DNA of 64,000 bases from Chitinophaga eiseniae (GCF_900167135.1 NZ_FUWZ01000001.1:806001-870000), one strand, 5' to 3'. Positions 25,995 through 34,386 are shown, numbered from the stretch's first letter. Translations and numbers: made by a program. Notes: generated by a model not told the origin, from the letters alone.

Positions 25995-27014
25995 TTGCAC
26001 ATATTGCCATCAGTTGCTGTCGTTATATTAAATTGGAACGGGAAGGCTTTCCTGGAGAAGTTTTTGCCGTCAGTGTGCCGCTCTACTTATGGTAATCTGC
26101 AGCTGGTGCTGGCCGATAACGCTTCTACTGACGACAGTGTGGCGTTTGTGGCCGCCAACTACCCATCGGTACGTATTATCCGTAATCCGTCCAACGACGG
26201 TTTTGCCGGCGGGTATAATGAAGCGCTGGCGCATGTGGAGGCCGATATTTATGTGTTACTGAACCAGGACGTGGAGGTGGAACCGGGATGGATAGAGCCG
26301 GTGGTGGCGCTGATGGAATCTGATCCGCGCATCGCGGCCTGCCAGCCTAAGATGCGGGCTTACCATCAGCCGGACGAGTTTGAATATGCCGGCGCCGCCG
26401 GCGGCTGGATGGATGTGCTGGGCTATACCTTCTGCCGGGGCCGCATTCTTTATACCACGGAAAAAGACGAAGGACAGTATGACGATGTGCAGGATGTTTT
26501 CTGGGCAACGGGTGCCGCGCTCTTTATCCGTTCGGCCTGTTTTCACCAGGTAGGTGGTTTTGACCGTGACTTTTTCGCCCATATGGAAGAAGTGGACCTG
26601 TGCTGGCGCCTGCAGCGGGCCGGCTACCGGGTATGCTACTGCCCCGGTTCCAAAGTGTTCCACGTTGGCGGAGGCAGCCTGCCACAGGGCAATCCCCGCA
26701 AGCTCTATCTCAATTTCCGCAACAACCTCATGATGCTGTGGAAAAACCTGCATAGCGAAGACCGCTGGATCGTATTGTTCCAACGTTTTTTCCTCGATAT
26801 CCTGGCGGCAGTGAAAAGCCTGGTGTCAGGCAAACCCAAAGACATGGCCGCTATCTGGCGCGCCTATCGCGATTATTACCGCTGGCGGAAGACCTATGTC
26901 AACAAACATGAGCTGCCGGAAGTGAAGCTGATGAAAATGAAAGGCGTTTTCCACGGAATCATGATCTGGCGTTATTACTTCCTCCGCAGGAAGAAGTTCA
27001 AAGACCTGATATAA
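25995..27014 (+). CDS. Glycosyltransferase family 2
   Basis: A 339-residue GT-A enzyme that adds a sugar from a nucleotide donor, probably to a cell-surface glycan. Motifs: VAVVILNWNG, LADNASTDDS, NDGFAGGYNEAL, VLLNQDVEVEPGW (the DxD region), FFAHMEEVDLCWRLQRAGY and FHVGGGS. The C-terminal ~70 residues are basic and aromatic and may bind the membrane. An in-frame TAA at 25986-25988 with no ATG after it forces a TTG start at 25995 (or a later non-ATG codon). It stands alone rather than in a polysaccharide cluster. Confidence 0.9.
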   Translation: MHILPSVAVVILNWNGKAFLEKFLPSVCRSTYGNLQLVLADNASTDDSVAFVAANYPSVRIIRNPSNDGFAGGYNEALAHVEADIYVLLNQDVEVEPGWIEPVVALMESDPRIAACQPKMRAYHQPDEFEYAGAAGGWMDVLGYTFCRGRILYTTEKDEGQYDDVQDVFWATGAALFIRSACFHQVGGFDRDFFAHMEEVDLCWRLQRAGYRVCYCPGSKVFHVGGGSLPQGNPRKLYLNFRNNLMMLWKNLHSEDRWIVLFQRFFLDILAAVKSLVSGKPKDMAAIWRAYRDYYRWRKTYVNKHELPEVKLMKMKGVFHGIMIWRYYFLRRKKFKDLI

Positions 27015-27085
27015 AAATCGGGGAAACAGGGGCTCTTCTCCCTAAAATATCCCGATAACTACATACATAAATCCAAAATATTTGT

Positions 27086-27093
27086 TAGGTTTG
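27086..27093 (+). promoter_or_regulatory. -7 promoter element before the 66-residue protein gene
   Basis: TAGGTTTG matches TAnnTTTG and lies 19 bases before the ATG at 27113. No TTG at the -33 distance. Confidence 0.5.
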
Positions 27094-27112
27094 CACCGGA
27101 AATAAACTGAAT

Positions 27113-27313
27113 ATGGAACACAATACAGTAGAAAATAAGAATGACATCACCCGCGACAGGGTTTCCCGCTCCCGTTTCTTTTATTATGTGGGTCTGTTTT
27201 GTTTAGTGGCGTTTTTACTCGGCGGCTGCTACAATCTGTACAAACACAAATATCCGGGTAAGCCTGATGTGACTGTTCAGGAAAGTTCCTTGTACAATCC
27301 GAAGTATAAATAA
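27113..27313 (+). CDS. Small single-span membrane protein, unknown
   Basis: A 66-residue protein: a charged cytosolic start (residues 1-22), one membrane helix FFYYVGLFCLVAFLLGGCY (about 22-40) and a short hydrophilic tail. The LGGC at the end of the helix resembles a lipobox, but it is too far from the N-terminus for certainty. A good promoter element and a strong terminator frame it, which supports it as a real single-gene unit. No family recognised. Confidence 0.7.
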   Translation: MEHNTVENKNDITRDRVSRSRFFYYVGLFCLVAFLLGGCYNLYKHKYPGKPDVTVQESSLYNPKYK

Positions 27314-27357
27314 GTAATATAAGCAACGCTTATTTACTGACAAACATAATTATCCAG

Positions 27358-27388
27358 CCTCCCGCGGTTTTCCCCGGGAGGTTTTTTT
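27358..27388 (+). terminator. Terminator of the small membrane protein gene
   Basis: CCTCCCG pairs with CGGGAGG and is followed by seven T. Confidence 0.88.
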
Positions 27389-27655
27389 GACCCCGTGATT
27401 CTCCTGATTCTCCTGATTTTCCCTGATTTTTCTGATACCTGCGTTATTTTCCCGGTATGGTGTCTCTAGGCTTTGTTTTTATTGTACCCTCCTGCCTTGT
27501 TTTATACTCTCAGCCTTGTTGCCTGATATTACATCCGTACACTGGCGTATTTACCGATGCTTTTCCCTATCGCGTAAATTATATTCCCGATGCGAGTACC
27601 GTGTTAACCCATAAGCGAGGAATTTTGTAATGCCGGATAATGCCGGCATGGCTTT
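27389..27655. other. Gene-free region with short direct repeats
   Basis: At 27396-27436 the sequence repeats GATTCTCCT, GATTCTCCT, GATTTTCCCT, GATTTTTCT, an imperfect 9-10 bp tandem. The rest, up to the PepSY gene, shows no gene, RNA structure or clear promoter. Confidence 0.5.
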
Positions 27656-28882
27656 ATGAGAACAATGGTCCAACGGAAAAAAAAGGAAGCGCACAAACCC
27701 GGTAAAAAATCTTTGGCAAGAGTAGTGGTGGACAAGCTGCACCTGTGGCTGGGGCTCGCGTCCGGCATTATTGTGCTGATTATCAGTGTAACAGGGTGCC
27801 TGTTTGTTTTCCAACGGGAAATCAGCGAAGTGGTTTACCACAAGGAAATGTTTGTGACGCCGCAGGAGCATACGCTGCCGCTGAGCGAGCTGAAGGCAAG
27901 CGCACAGCAGGCACTGGGGGATAAGCCTATTATGTCTGTCACCGCCTGGCGGGCGACGGACCGCGCCTGGGAATTTCTCGCCTATAAAGCCAATGATACC
28001 GCACTGACCTATTTCGGCTGCGTGGAATATTACGAGGCGATCATGGTCAACCCGTATACCGGGGCCGTTACCGGCCGTATTGACTACAAAAACACTTTCT
28101 TCCCCATCGTGAAGATGATACACTGGAGCCTGCTGTTGAACACCAAATACGGCCAACCGATAGTAGGCTGGAGCACTTTCGTGTTTGTGATCCTGCTGAT
28201 CACCGGCCTCATCATGTGGTGGCCTAAACGCTGGACCAAAGCGACCCGTGACCAGAGTTTCAAAATAAAATGGAAGGCCAGTTTCAAGCGGGTGAATTAC
28301 GACCTGCACAATGTGCTGGGGTTCTATAGCCTTATCATCGCACTGGTGCTGGCCCTCACAGGGATGGTATGGGCTTTCACCTGGTTCCAGAAAGCCGTAT
28401 ATGTGGCCGCCGCCGGCACTACGGAGGCGCCCGCGGTAAAACAGGTAACCTCCGGCCCGGCTATCGCTGTGGCCACCGGTAACCCGCTGGACATCGCTTT
28501 TACTACCGTTCAGCCGCTGCTTAAAGACGCCGGCCGTGTTTTCGTATATCCGGCAGCGTACCCTGAAGGCGTGCATACCCTGGGCGGCTACAGGGGAGAA
28601 GACATTTTCTTTGGCAGTGACGAGTATCAGTTTGATCAATATACGGGTAAACTGGTGGGGCATAGTGAATACAAAAAGAAGAACCGCGGCGAGAAACTGA
28701 TCGCTATGAATTACGATATTCATGTGGGCGCTATCGGTGGCCTGCCAGGAAAAATAATTGCGTTCATCATCAGTTTCATCTGTGCCTCGCTGCCGGTGAC
28801 CGGTTTTTATATCTGGTGGGGCAAACAGAAAAAATCAAAAAAGAAAGTGGCAAAACCTGTCGCGCGATTGAATACTGTATAA
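27656..28882 (+). CDS. PepSY-associated transmembrane protein
   Basis: A 408-residue inner-membrane protein of the PepSY_TM group, often linked to siderophore or iron uptake. Helices lie near residues 34-55 (IIVLIISVTGCLFVFQ), 170-190 (IVGWSTFVFVILLITGLIMWW), 218-240 and 370-390. LHLWLGLASG, KMIHWSLLLNTKYG, LHNVLGFYS and NYDIHVGAIGGLPGKI are the typical histidine-bearing motifs. Residues between helices form PepSY domains in the periplasm. No TonB receptor is adjacent; an iron role is family inference only. Confidence 0.88.
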   Translation: MRTMVQRKKKEAHKPGKKSLARVVVDKLHLWLGLASGIIVLIISVTGCLFVFQREISEVVYHKEMFVTPQEHTLPLSELKASAQQALGDKPIMSVTAWRATDRAWEFLAYKANDTALTYFGCVEYYEAIMVNPYTGAVTGRIDYKNTFFPIVKMIHWSLLLNTKYGQPIVGWSTFVFVILLITGLIMWWPKRWTKATRDQSFKIKWKASFKRVNYDLHNVLGFYSLIIALVLALTGMVWAFTWFQKAVYVAAAGTTEAPAVKQVTSGPAIAVATGNPLDIAFTTVQPLLKDAGRVFVYPAAYPEGVHTLGGYRGEDIFFGSDEYQFDQYTGKLVGHSEYKKKNRGEKLIAMNYDIHVGAIGGLPGKIIAFIISFICASLPVTGFYIWWGKQKKSKKKVAKPVARLNTV

Positions 28883-28987
28883 AAGTGTAATAATTTTTGT
28901 TTCTCTGGAATCGGCCATGGTATTGATTTCATGGAGATGATTTACAATTGTGTGCAATTATTTTTTTAAAAACTTTGAAAAAATATT

Positions 28988-29016
28988 TTGTGTTTTCAGT
29001 CCGTTTCCTATCTTTG
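28988..29016 (+). promoter_or_regulatory. Promoter of the tRNA-Gly pair
   Basis: TTG at 28988-28990, an 18-base spacer, and TATCTTTG at 29009-29016 form a complete Bacteroidota promoter about 90 bases before the first tRNA. Confidence 0.6.
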
Positions 29017-29107
29017 CAATCCCAACGAAAACGCCACACGGCAAAACAAACACGCTGAAAGCGCCAACAGTTGGGAAGTTCTTAAAAATTTATGTGTTAA
29101 AACACCT

Positions 29108-29180
<73 letters not shown>

Positions 29181-29235
29181 CCAAGCCGGAATGCTTAGCA
29201 GCATCCCCCGTCGAAAAAAGTTCTTAGTCAAAATT

Positions 29236-29308
<73 letters not shown>

Positions 29309-29310
29309 CT

Positions 29311-29346
29311 AAAGCCTGATCATACATCATGATCAGGCTTTTTTAT
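29311..29346 (+). terminator. Terminator of the tRNA-Gly pair
   Basis: AAGCCTGATCAT pairs with ATGATCAGGCTT and runs into a T tract. Confidence 0.88.
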
Positions 29347-29544
29347 GTCCGGTACACAGGCGCTTCCGCCTGGACTTTTACGTGAAACGCTTCTTTTGCT
29401 GTTACGTCTTGTCTTCTTTTCCCTACACATCAGAACAAGCCTTTTGTCAGGGCTTTTCCCTGAGGCGCTCATTTTGCCGGTGTGGCCTGCTCGTTTTCTG
29501 CACGCCCGGGGTGTGGCCAGCGCCTTACCATAGGACGTGCTCAC

Positions 29545-29572
29545 AAAAAAGCGCACCGTTGCCGATGCGCTT
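29545..29572 (-). terminator. Terminator of the DUF2157-type membrane pair
   Basis: AAGCGCA/TGCGCTT closes a 10-nt loop and is followed by six T on the minus strand. The ~200 bases between this and the tRNA terminator hold no supportable gene. Confidence 0.8.
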
Positions 29573-29599
29573 CCTGTCTATAAATATTTTTTATTCAGT

Positions 29600-30760
29600 T
29601 TAAAAATCGCCGCTGGCGCCGCCGCCGCCGCCGGAACCACCGCCAAAATTGGGATGTGTGTCTGCCGGTCTTGCTGTTGGCGGGAATGTTTGTGCTATAA
29701 TCAACGATTCCAGTTTCAGTCTGTCTGCCATGCCTGACTCATCAGATGGGGCATAGGTGAAACCGTTTTTAGGGGTATGCAGGTACCTTATCAACGCCCA
29801 TGCGCCGCCTGTCAGCACCAGTCCGCCCAGTGCCATGGCCGATTCCAGCGGCATTACGCTGTGGTAATATCGTATCGTGAATACGATCATGGCAATTAGA
29901 ATAACGCCTGTACGCAGCAGCACGGCATCTTTTTTACGAACGCCCAGGTAGATATACAACGGAGGAATGATCACCGTCAGGGCCCAGAAGAGCCATCCGG
30001 CGGGAATACCGGTATCATTGTCCGGCATGAACAACATGCTGTTGGTTTCCCGTACCACGTAGTAGTTGCCGGCCATATAGAGCGTTATCAGCGATAAAAC
30101 GCGCAACAGGGTAAAGCAGTCGCTGTAATGCCGCAGTGCCGGACGTTTTACGAGCCGGCTGCTGATCAGGTACACCGCCAGTGAGATACCCATGAGCAGG
30201 AACGGCATGAATGCTGTGCTGTAAGGGATCTTTAGCGCTTGCCAGAAAACCAGCAGCAGAAAGGAGAGATAGGCAACGGCGGAAGAAACCATATCGGCAT
30301 AGCGCAGCGTGCCCAGTACCGTAAGAATAAAGACGGTCAGCGCCCATGCACTTTCCGACATGTCGTAGTTTTCGATGAAAATACCGCAGCAAAACAGCCC
30401 GACGGCGCTCCATAACAAGGCTTCGTTGATGCCGGAGCGGTAAGGTCTTTTCTGGCTGATGGCAAATTCCAGTACGCCCAGGCAGAGCAACGACGCCAGT
30501 ATCAGCGCTACCCGGAAACCGGTAGGAGTATCGCTGCTGAGTGCCAGCAATAAAAAGAACCCGCTGGTAAAAGCGACCACAATAGCTGTGAGCAGAAAAA
30601 GCCCGACGCGGATGACGGGGTTGGGCGTATAAAGGTCCACCGGATGCGCTTTACGTATCGCTTCCTGTGTTTCGGTGCTGATGCATCCCTGGCGGTGTGC
30701 TTTGTCAGCCTCGTTTTGTACATAGAGATTATCGAGGGTTACTGAAGACCAGGCGATCAT
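29600..30760 (-). CDS. Polytopic membrane protein, DUF4401-like, with Gly-rich tail
   Basis: A 386-residue protein with about ten membrane helices (for example LFLLTAIVVAFTSGFFLLLAL near 53-75). It resembles the DUF4401-type partner that usually follows DUF2157 proteins; the assignment to DUF4401 is tentative. The end is a soluble Gly-rich tail, FGGGSGGGGGASGDF, like the tails of TPM-domain membrane proteins. Its ATG overlaps the upstream gene by four bases (ATGA), so the two are translationally coupled. Function unknown. Confidence 0.75.
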   Translation of the reverse strand: MIAWSSVTLDNLYVQNEADKAHRQGCISTETQEAIRKAHPVDLYTPNPVIRVGLFLLTAIVVAFTSGFFLLLALSSDTPTGFRVALILASLLCLGVLEFAISQKRPYRSGINEALLWSAVGLFCCGIFIENYDMSESAWALTVFILTVLGTLRYADMVSSAVAYLSFLLLVFWQALKIPYSTAFMPFLLMGISLAVYLISSRLVKRPALRHYSDCFTLLRVLSLITLYMAGNYYVVRETNSMLFMPDNDTGIPAGWLFWALTVIIPPLYIYLGVRKKDAVLLRTGVILIAMIVFTIRYYHSVMPLESAMALGGLVLTGGAWALIRYLHTPKNGFTYAPSDESGMADRLKLESLIIAQTFPPTARPADTHPNFGGGSGGGGGASGDF

Positions 30761-31728
30761 TGTTGTTTGATTTTTTTATTGAGTTTGATTAAGAACATAA
30801 TAACACCTACCGTAGAAAATATCATGTACAGGAACCCGGAATAGATATCGTCTGCCAGGTGATTGAACACGGTGCGTCCCAGCAGGATGCTCAGGCCCAC
30901 ATAGCCGTATAATACCGCCAGTAGTACAAAGTAGAAGGAGTGGTCGCGGAAGGCGCGGTGCCAGGTGAGGTAAGCGCCGGCGGCTAACAGCAGGAACCAG
31001 AGCCCAAACCATTTTTCAAAGATGCACATGGCGGCGATGGTGGCGATGAAGAAGATGTGAACGCCGAAGTTGCGGTAGGTAAAGGCAAAGTGTTTTTTGA
31101 AATTACGTTTCTCTGATAGCTCTGCCAGCGCCACAAGGCCGATGCCCAGCGCCACGCCGATGTAAATCAGGTTCTCATTGCCGAAGTCATTCTGCGACAG
31201 TATCTGGAATGGCGTGATGGCAATGCCCGCCCATGCGGCCAGATTGGTGACAGCCATAGAGAGGATGCCCAGGTGATCGAAGTAGTAGGCCGTGGCAAAC
31301 AAGGCCACCATGGGGATAAAGGTGGCAAGACCGTAAGCGGTGCCAAATACGGTGTACTGGAACTGCAGGTAACCGATAAAGGTGACGAAGGTGAGGCTGC
31401 CTAACAGTAACGCATAATCGTAGAAGGCATTGGGCGATTCGGTTTTTTCACGGGAAAAGGGTGCCCGATGCCGGAAACAGTAGGCATAGCAGCCAATACA
31501 CAACAACGCAATGAAGAGGAGGATCACCTGGTGCCCGATGGTATCGATGTTTTTGTAAACGAGGATACCGAGGCCGCCGCTCAGTAGTAGTACGCCAAGG
31601 TACAGGGCTGATTTGATTTCCCAGTGGAGGGAGAAAAGGCGGTTGTTTTCCGCATGGGTAACACGTTGCATTTCCTCGTCACTGATCAATCCTTCTTTTT
31701 GGAGTTTGGAGAAAGTATCAATGTTCAT
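30757..31728 (-). CDS. DUF2157 membrane protein
   Basis: A 323-residue protein. The N-terminal soluble part (residues 1-40; LQKEGLISDEEMQRV) and the first helix pair (ALYLGVLLLSGGLGILVYKN) match DUF2157, followed by about nine further helices and a basic tail. Function of the family is unknown. Upstream and overlapping partner of the DUF4401-like gene, forming a two-gene unit ended by the hairpin near 29.55 kb. Divergent from the SMP-30 gene across an inverted repeat. Confidence 0.82.
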   Translation of the reverse strand: MNIDTFSKLQKEGLISDEEMQRVTHAENNRLFSLHWEIKSALYLGVLLLSGGLGILVYKNIDTIGHQVILLFIALLCIGCYAYCFRHRAPFSREKTESPNAFYDYALLLGSLTFVTFIGYLQFQYTVFGTAYGLATFIPMVALFATAYYFDHLGILSMAVTNLAAWAGIAITPFQILSQNDFGNENLIYIGVALGIGLVALAELSEKRNFKKHFAFTYRNFGVHIFFIATIAAMCIFEKWFGLWFLLLAAGAYLTWHRAFRDHSFYFVLLAVLYGYVGLSILLGRTVFNHLADDIYSGFLYMIFSTVGVIMFLIKLNKKIKQQ

Positions 31729-31732
31729 GCAG

Positions 31733-31855
31733 TGAAAATACGAATTACGCTTTATGAATTGCGAATTAGAGGCTGTTTTCCGGGAAAGTTGCTATGTGAA
31801 CGTATCATGAGGGCGTCAAAAATTTATAATTCGTAAAGCGTAATTCGTATTTTCA
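31733..31855. repeat. AATTACGAA-type inverted repeat in a divergent promoter gap
   Basis: Arms of 28 nt (31733-31760 and 31828-31855) match at 27 positions and consist of GAAAATACGAATTACGCTTT. The repeat fills nearly the whole gap between the divergent DUF2157 and SMP-30 genes and ends four bases before the SMP-30 ATG, so it must contain or displace both promoters. Confidence 0.85.
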
Positions 31856-31859
31856 TCCC

Positions 31860-32732
31860 ATGGAGAGGTATCAATCAACATTGTTTTCCACAGGGCCTTT
31901 TGAGCTGGGCGAAGGAGCATTCTGGTGGCCGGAACGCTCGGCATGGTGCTGGGTGGATATTTTGGGCCATTCCCTGTATATGATGGACGGTAAAGGACAA
32001 CGGACCCAATATCATATAGGCGAGTATGTGACGATGATAGTGCCGGTACAGGGCAGCAATGAATTGCTGCTGGGGCTTCATGGCCGTGTGGCGCGTTTCT
32101 CGCCGGAGCAGGGCCTGGGCCGCACGCTGGCGGTGCTGGACGGGAATCCCGGCCTCCGTTGCAACGATGGCAAGTGTGACCCGGCCGGCCGGCTGTGGAT
32201 CGGTACCATGCACCTGACCACGCAGCGCGATAATGGCGCTTTGTATTGTATTGACCATAACCGTCCGCCGGTGATCAAGATCCCGCAGGTAAGTATCTCC
32301 AACGGGATCGTATGGTATGGCGACCGGATGTATTTTAATGATACCGTGACCAACAGGGTCCAGGAATATGCCTATGACGTGAATTCCGGTGAAATTAAAT
32401 TCCTGCGCAATGTCGTTGTGATTCCTGCTGAACTGGGATCGCCCGACGGGATGACCATCGATAGCGAAGGCATGTTATGGGTGGCCCAATGGGGCGGTGG
32501 CGGGGTATACCGCTGGAATCCGGTCAACGGGCAGCTGCTGGGGAAAATAGAGGTGCCGGCCCCGCAGGTGTCCTGCTGTGTTTTCGGCGGCCCGGATATG
32601 CAGGAAATGCTGATCACCACGGCCAGGGAACACATGACGCCCCAACAGCTGGAGGCCCATCCTATGAGTGGAAACGTGTTTCACGCGAGGCTTCCTTTTA
32701 AAGGCCTGCCTGTCAACTATTTTAAATATTAG
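31860..32732 (+). CDS. SMP-30/gluconolactonase family protein
   Basis: A 290-residue six-bladed propeller enzyme of the SMP-30/regucalcin family, which hydrolyses sugar lactones with a divalent metal. Metal ligands fit E18 (FELGEGAFWW), the Asn of RCNDGKCDPAGRLWIGTM, the Asn of SISNGIVW and the Asp of GSPDGMTIDSEGMLWVAQW. No signal peptide, so cytosolic. Actual lactone substrate is not readable. Stand-alone gene. Confidence 0.9.
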   Translation: MERYQSTLFSTGPFELGEGAFWWPERSAWCWVDILGHSLYMMDGKGQRTQYHIGEYVTMIVPVQGSNELLLGLHGRVARFSPEQGLGRTLAVLDGNPGLRCNDGKCDPAGRLWIGTMHLTTQRDNGALYCIDHNRPPVIKIPQVSISNGIVWYGDRMYFNDTVTNRVQEYAYDVNSGEIKFLRNVVVIPAELGSPDGMTIDSEGMLWVAQWGGGGVYRWNPVNGQLLGKIEVPAPQVSCCVFGGPDMQEMLITTAREHMTPQQLEAHPMSGNVFHARLPFKGLPVNYFKY

Positions 32733-32777
32733 TTTAATATACATTTGATTGTTTCACGAATTCTCGTGTTTTTTTCG

Positions 32778-32785
32778 TACTTTTG
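32778..32785 (+). promoter_or_regulatory. -7 promoter element before the GNAT-like gene
   Basis: TACTTTTG matches TAnnTTTG; a TTG lies 26 bases upstream (32749-32751), slightly farther than usual. This implies an unusually long leader of about 125 nt before the ATG at 32919. No riboswitch family is recognised in it. Confidence 0.4.
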
Positions 32786-32918
32786 TAGGTATGAACGGGC
32801 ATTTTTAGGGTATTTTAATACCAGAGCAGCGCTATCTTATCCAACTTCCCTTTTATAATACTTCCCTTTAGTACGCTACTGAAACATTCAAGTGTATTGT
32901 ATAAACTAATGAACAGTC

Positions 32919-33212
32919 ATGAAGGATTTTACAATTATTGACAACAAAGAGGCCAGGCAGTTTGAGGCGCATATCGCAGGACAGCTGGCAAAGGTTATTT
33001 ATGAAAGAAATGGCAGCCGTATTTTCCTGACAGGCGCAGAAGTGCCGCCGACCCTGGAAAAACAAGGAGTGCTGCCGATGATGCTGGGTAAAGTGATGGA
33101 GGAAATTTCTGCACAGAATATCCGGATGGTCCCTTCCAGCAAAAAAGTAGCGGAATACGTGCGCAGCAATCCTAAATGGAAAACACTGCTGGCACATGGA
33201 CTGCACATCTAA
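32919..33212 (+). CDS. Small GNAT-like N-acetyltransferase (YjdJ type)
   Basis: A 97-residue protein of the minimal GCN5-related acetyltransferase group. It shows FEAHIAGQLAKVIYERNGSR, the acetyl-CoA-binding turn reduced to LEKQGVLPMMLGKVMEEISAQNI, RMVPSSKKVAEYVRSNPKW, as in other short family members. Target unknown. Cytosolic. It ends at an inverted repeat facing the OmpH gene. Confidence 0.78.
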   Translation: MKDFTIIDNKEARQFEAHIAGQLAKVIYERNGSRIFLTGAEVPPTLEKQGVLPMMLGKVMEEISAQNIRMVPSSKKVAEYVRSNPKWKTLLAHGLHI

Positions 33213-33237
33213 CGAAAAGAGTAAACGATTTTAAAGT

Positions 33238-33351
33238 AAACGGGCTGTTTATTTATTGGGCTGTTGCAGGAAAAGTACTTTTTCCGAATGGCGGGAGGAG
33301 AGGAGTATCTTCAAACGCTACAAGCAACCCAATAAATAAATCAGCCCGTTT
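33238..33351. repeat. Long inverted repeat between convergent genes
   Basis: AAACGGGCTGTTTATTTATTGGG (33238-33260) pairs with 33328-33351 with one inserted base; a smaller palindrome (GGAAAAGTACTTTTTCC) sits in the loop. Between the GNAT-like gene and ompH; possibly a shared terminator. Confidence 0.75.
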
Positions 33352-33377
33352 AAGTTTTAAAGTCTGAGTTTGGATAA

Positions 33378-33875
33378 TTATTTCAGTCCCAGCTTCGCTT
33401 TTACCGATGTCATCAGGTCGTCGGTCTCTGAACCGATCAGCACTTCATCCTTCGAATTGTCAATCACCATCGTGTAGCCTTTTTCAGTAGCTACCGCCTT
33501 CAGCGCCTTTTTAGCTTTATCCATGATCGGCACCAGCAACTGTTGGTCCTTCAGCTGTAATTTCTCTTCCATCCGCTGCCGGTAGTCCTGGATGCTGGCC
33601 TGTGCGTCCTGCAATTCTTTCTCTTTTATTTCTTTGATCTGCTGTGTCCATTTAGTGGCAAGACTGTCATACTCCTGCAGTTTCTTAGTATATTCTGCAA
33701 CAAGGTATTGTCCGTCTTTAGCAAGCTCCTGCTGATATTTTTGCAGCGTGTCAGTCGCTTGTTTGGTTTCGGGCATAGCAGCAATCAACTGCTGAAAATT
33801 GATATAGGCGGTCTTCTGCGAAAATGCTGCGGTGCTCATGAGCAGCATCAGTGCGACAGCGCAAAAATATTTCAT
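33378..33875 (-). CDS. OmpH/Skp family periplasmic chaperone
   Basis: A 165-residue protein with a signal peptide (ALMLLMSTAAFSQ) and the OmpH/Skp pattern: KTAYINFQQLIAAMPET at the N-terminus, a central coiled coil rich in Lys/Glu/Gln (residues ~40-115), and the strand GYTMVIDNSKDEVLIGS. Skp binds unfolded outer-membrane proteins in the periplasm. Usual neighbours (bamA) are not in the window. Its start faces the tandem repeat array. Confidence 0.9.
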   Translation of the reverse strand: MKYFCAVALMLLMSTAAFSQKTAYINFQQLIAAMPETKQATDTLQKYQQELAKDGQYLVAEYTKKLQEYDSLATKWTQQIKEIKEKELQDAQASIQDYRQRMEEKLQLKDQQLLVPIMDKAKKALKAVATEKGYTMVIDNSKDEVLIGSETDDLMTSVKAKLGLK

Positions 33876-33930
33876 GATATAGTTTTCAGCAATATTATGG
33901 AATAGATATATAAGAGAATGTTAAATTGTT

Positions 33931-34132
33931 CACGCAAAGGAGCTAAGCAGCAAAAGGCGCAAAGACCGGTGTTTTGCACGCAAAGGAGCGAAGCAGCAAA
34001 AGGAGCAAAGACCGGTGTTTTGCACACAAAGGAGCTAAGCAGCAAAAGGCGCAAAGACCGGTGTTTTGCACGCAAAGGAGCGAAGCAGCAAAAGGAGCAA
34101 AGGACTGGTGTTTTGCACACAAAGGCGCTCAG
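33931..34132. repeat. 46-bp tandem array made of GCAAAG words
   Basis: Four full 46-bp units begin at 33931, 33977, 34023 and 34069, with a partial fifth at 34115. Units 1 and 3 carry AGCTAAGCAG and GGCGCAAAG, units 2 and 4 carry AGCGAAGCAG and GGAGCAAAG, so the true period is a 92-bp dimer. Each unit has GACCGGTGTTTTGCAC in it. The words match the palindromes elsewhere, but here they are direct repeats. No unique spacers, so not a CRISPR. It lies between divergent ompH and the sigma factor gene. Confidence 0.92.
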
Positions 34133-34240
34133 GTCTAATTGCCAATCATGATAAATTTAAAGGCCGGCCAATGTATTCGCTTTATTATTTCATTATTATG
34201 TATGGTTTAATAATTTAATATTTGTGATAATATATTTTCC

Positions 34241-34277
34241 GCACCTTTGCACCTTAGCTGCTTAGCGCCTTTGCATG
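34241..34277. repeat. Inverted fragment of the GCAAAG repeat
   Basis: GCACCTTTGCACCTTAGCTG and the following CTTAGCGCCTTTGCATG read as the complement of the 46-bp unit words, about 110 bases after the array. Together they could form a large fold-back just before the sigma-gene promoter. Confidence 0.65.
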
Positions 34278-34289
34278 AAAAATTTTTAG

Positions 34290-34325
34290 CGCTCCATAGG
34301 GGTAACCTTATCTTTAGGTGTCGTC
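34290..34325 (+). promoter_or_regulatory. Putative ECF-sigma promoter before the sigma gene
   Basis: CGCT, one base, CATAGGGGTA (34295-34304), then GTGTCGT (34318-34324). The same pieces at exactly the same spacing precede the second repeat-protein gene. The 17 bases between GGGGTA and CGT fit a -35/-10 of an ECF sigma factor (-10 elements ending CGT/CGTC are usual for the class), suggesting self-activation. Confidence 0.6.
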
Positions 34326-34355
34326 TTGGAAAGCATTTCAATTGGCAGAAGGAAT

Positions 34356-34363
34356 TATCTTTG
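34356..34363 (+). promoter_or_regulatory. Housekeeping -7 element before the sigma gene
   Basis: TATCTTTG matches TAnnTTTG, 23 bases before the ATG at 34387. It would give basal expression alongside the ECF-type promoter. No TTG at ideal spacing. Confidence 0.4.
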
Positions 34364-34386
34364 ACTATAGTTATCAAAACCTACGC

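Noticed and set aside
27396..27436. GATTCTCCT repeats as a regulatory array
   Set aside because: Only four imperfect 9-10 bp units, likely slippage; no relation to a promoter could be shown.
33931..34132. Regular repeats that might be a CRISPR array
   Set aside because: Units are contiguous 46-bp direct repeats with no unique spacers, and no cas genes are in the window.
33918..34151. An open frame through the 46-bp tandem array
   Set aside because: It encodes only shuffled Lys/Ala/Gln-rich repeats, shifts frame each unit because 46 is not a multiple of three, and lacks a recognised start context.
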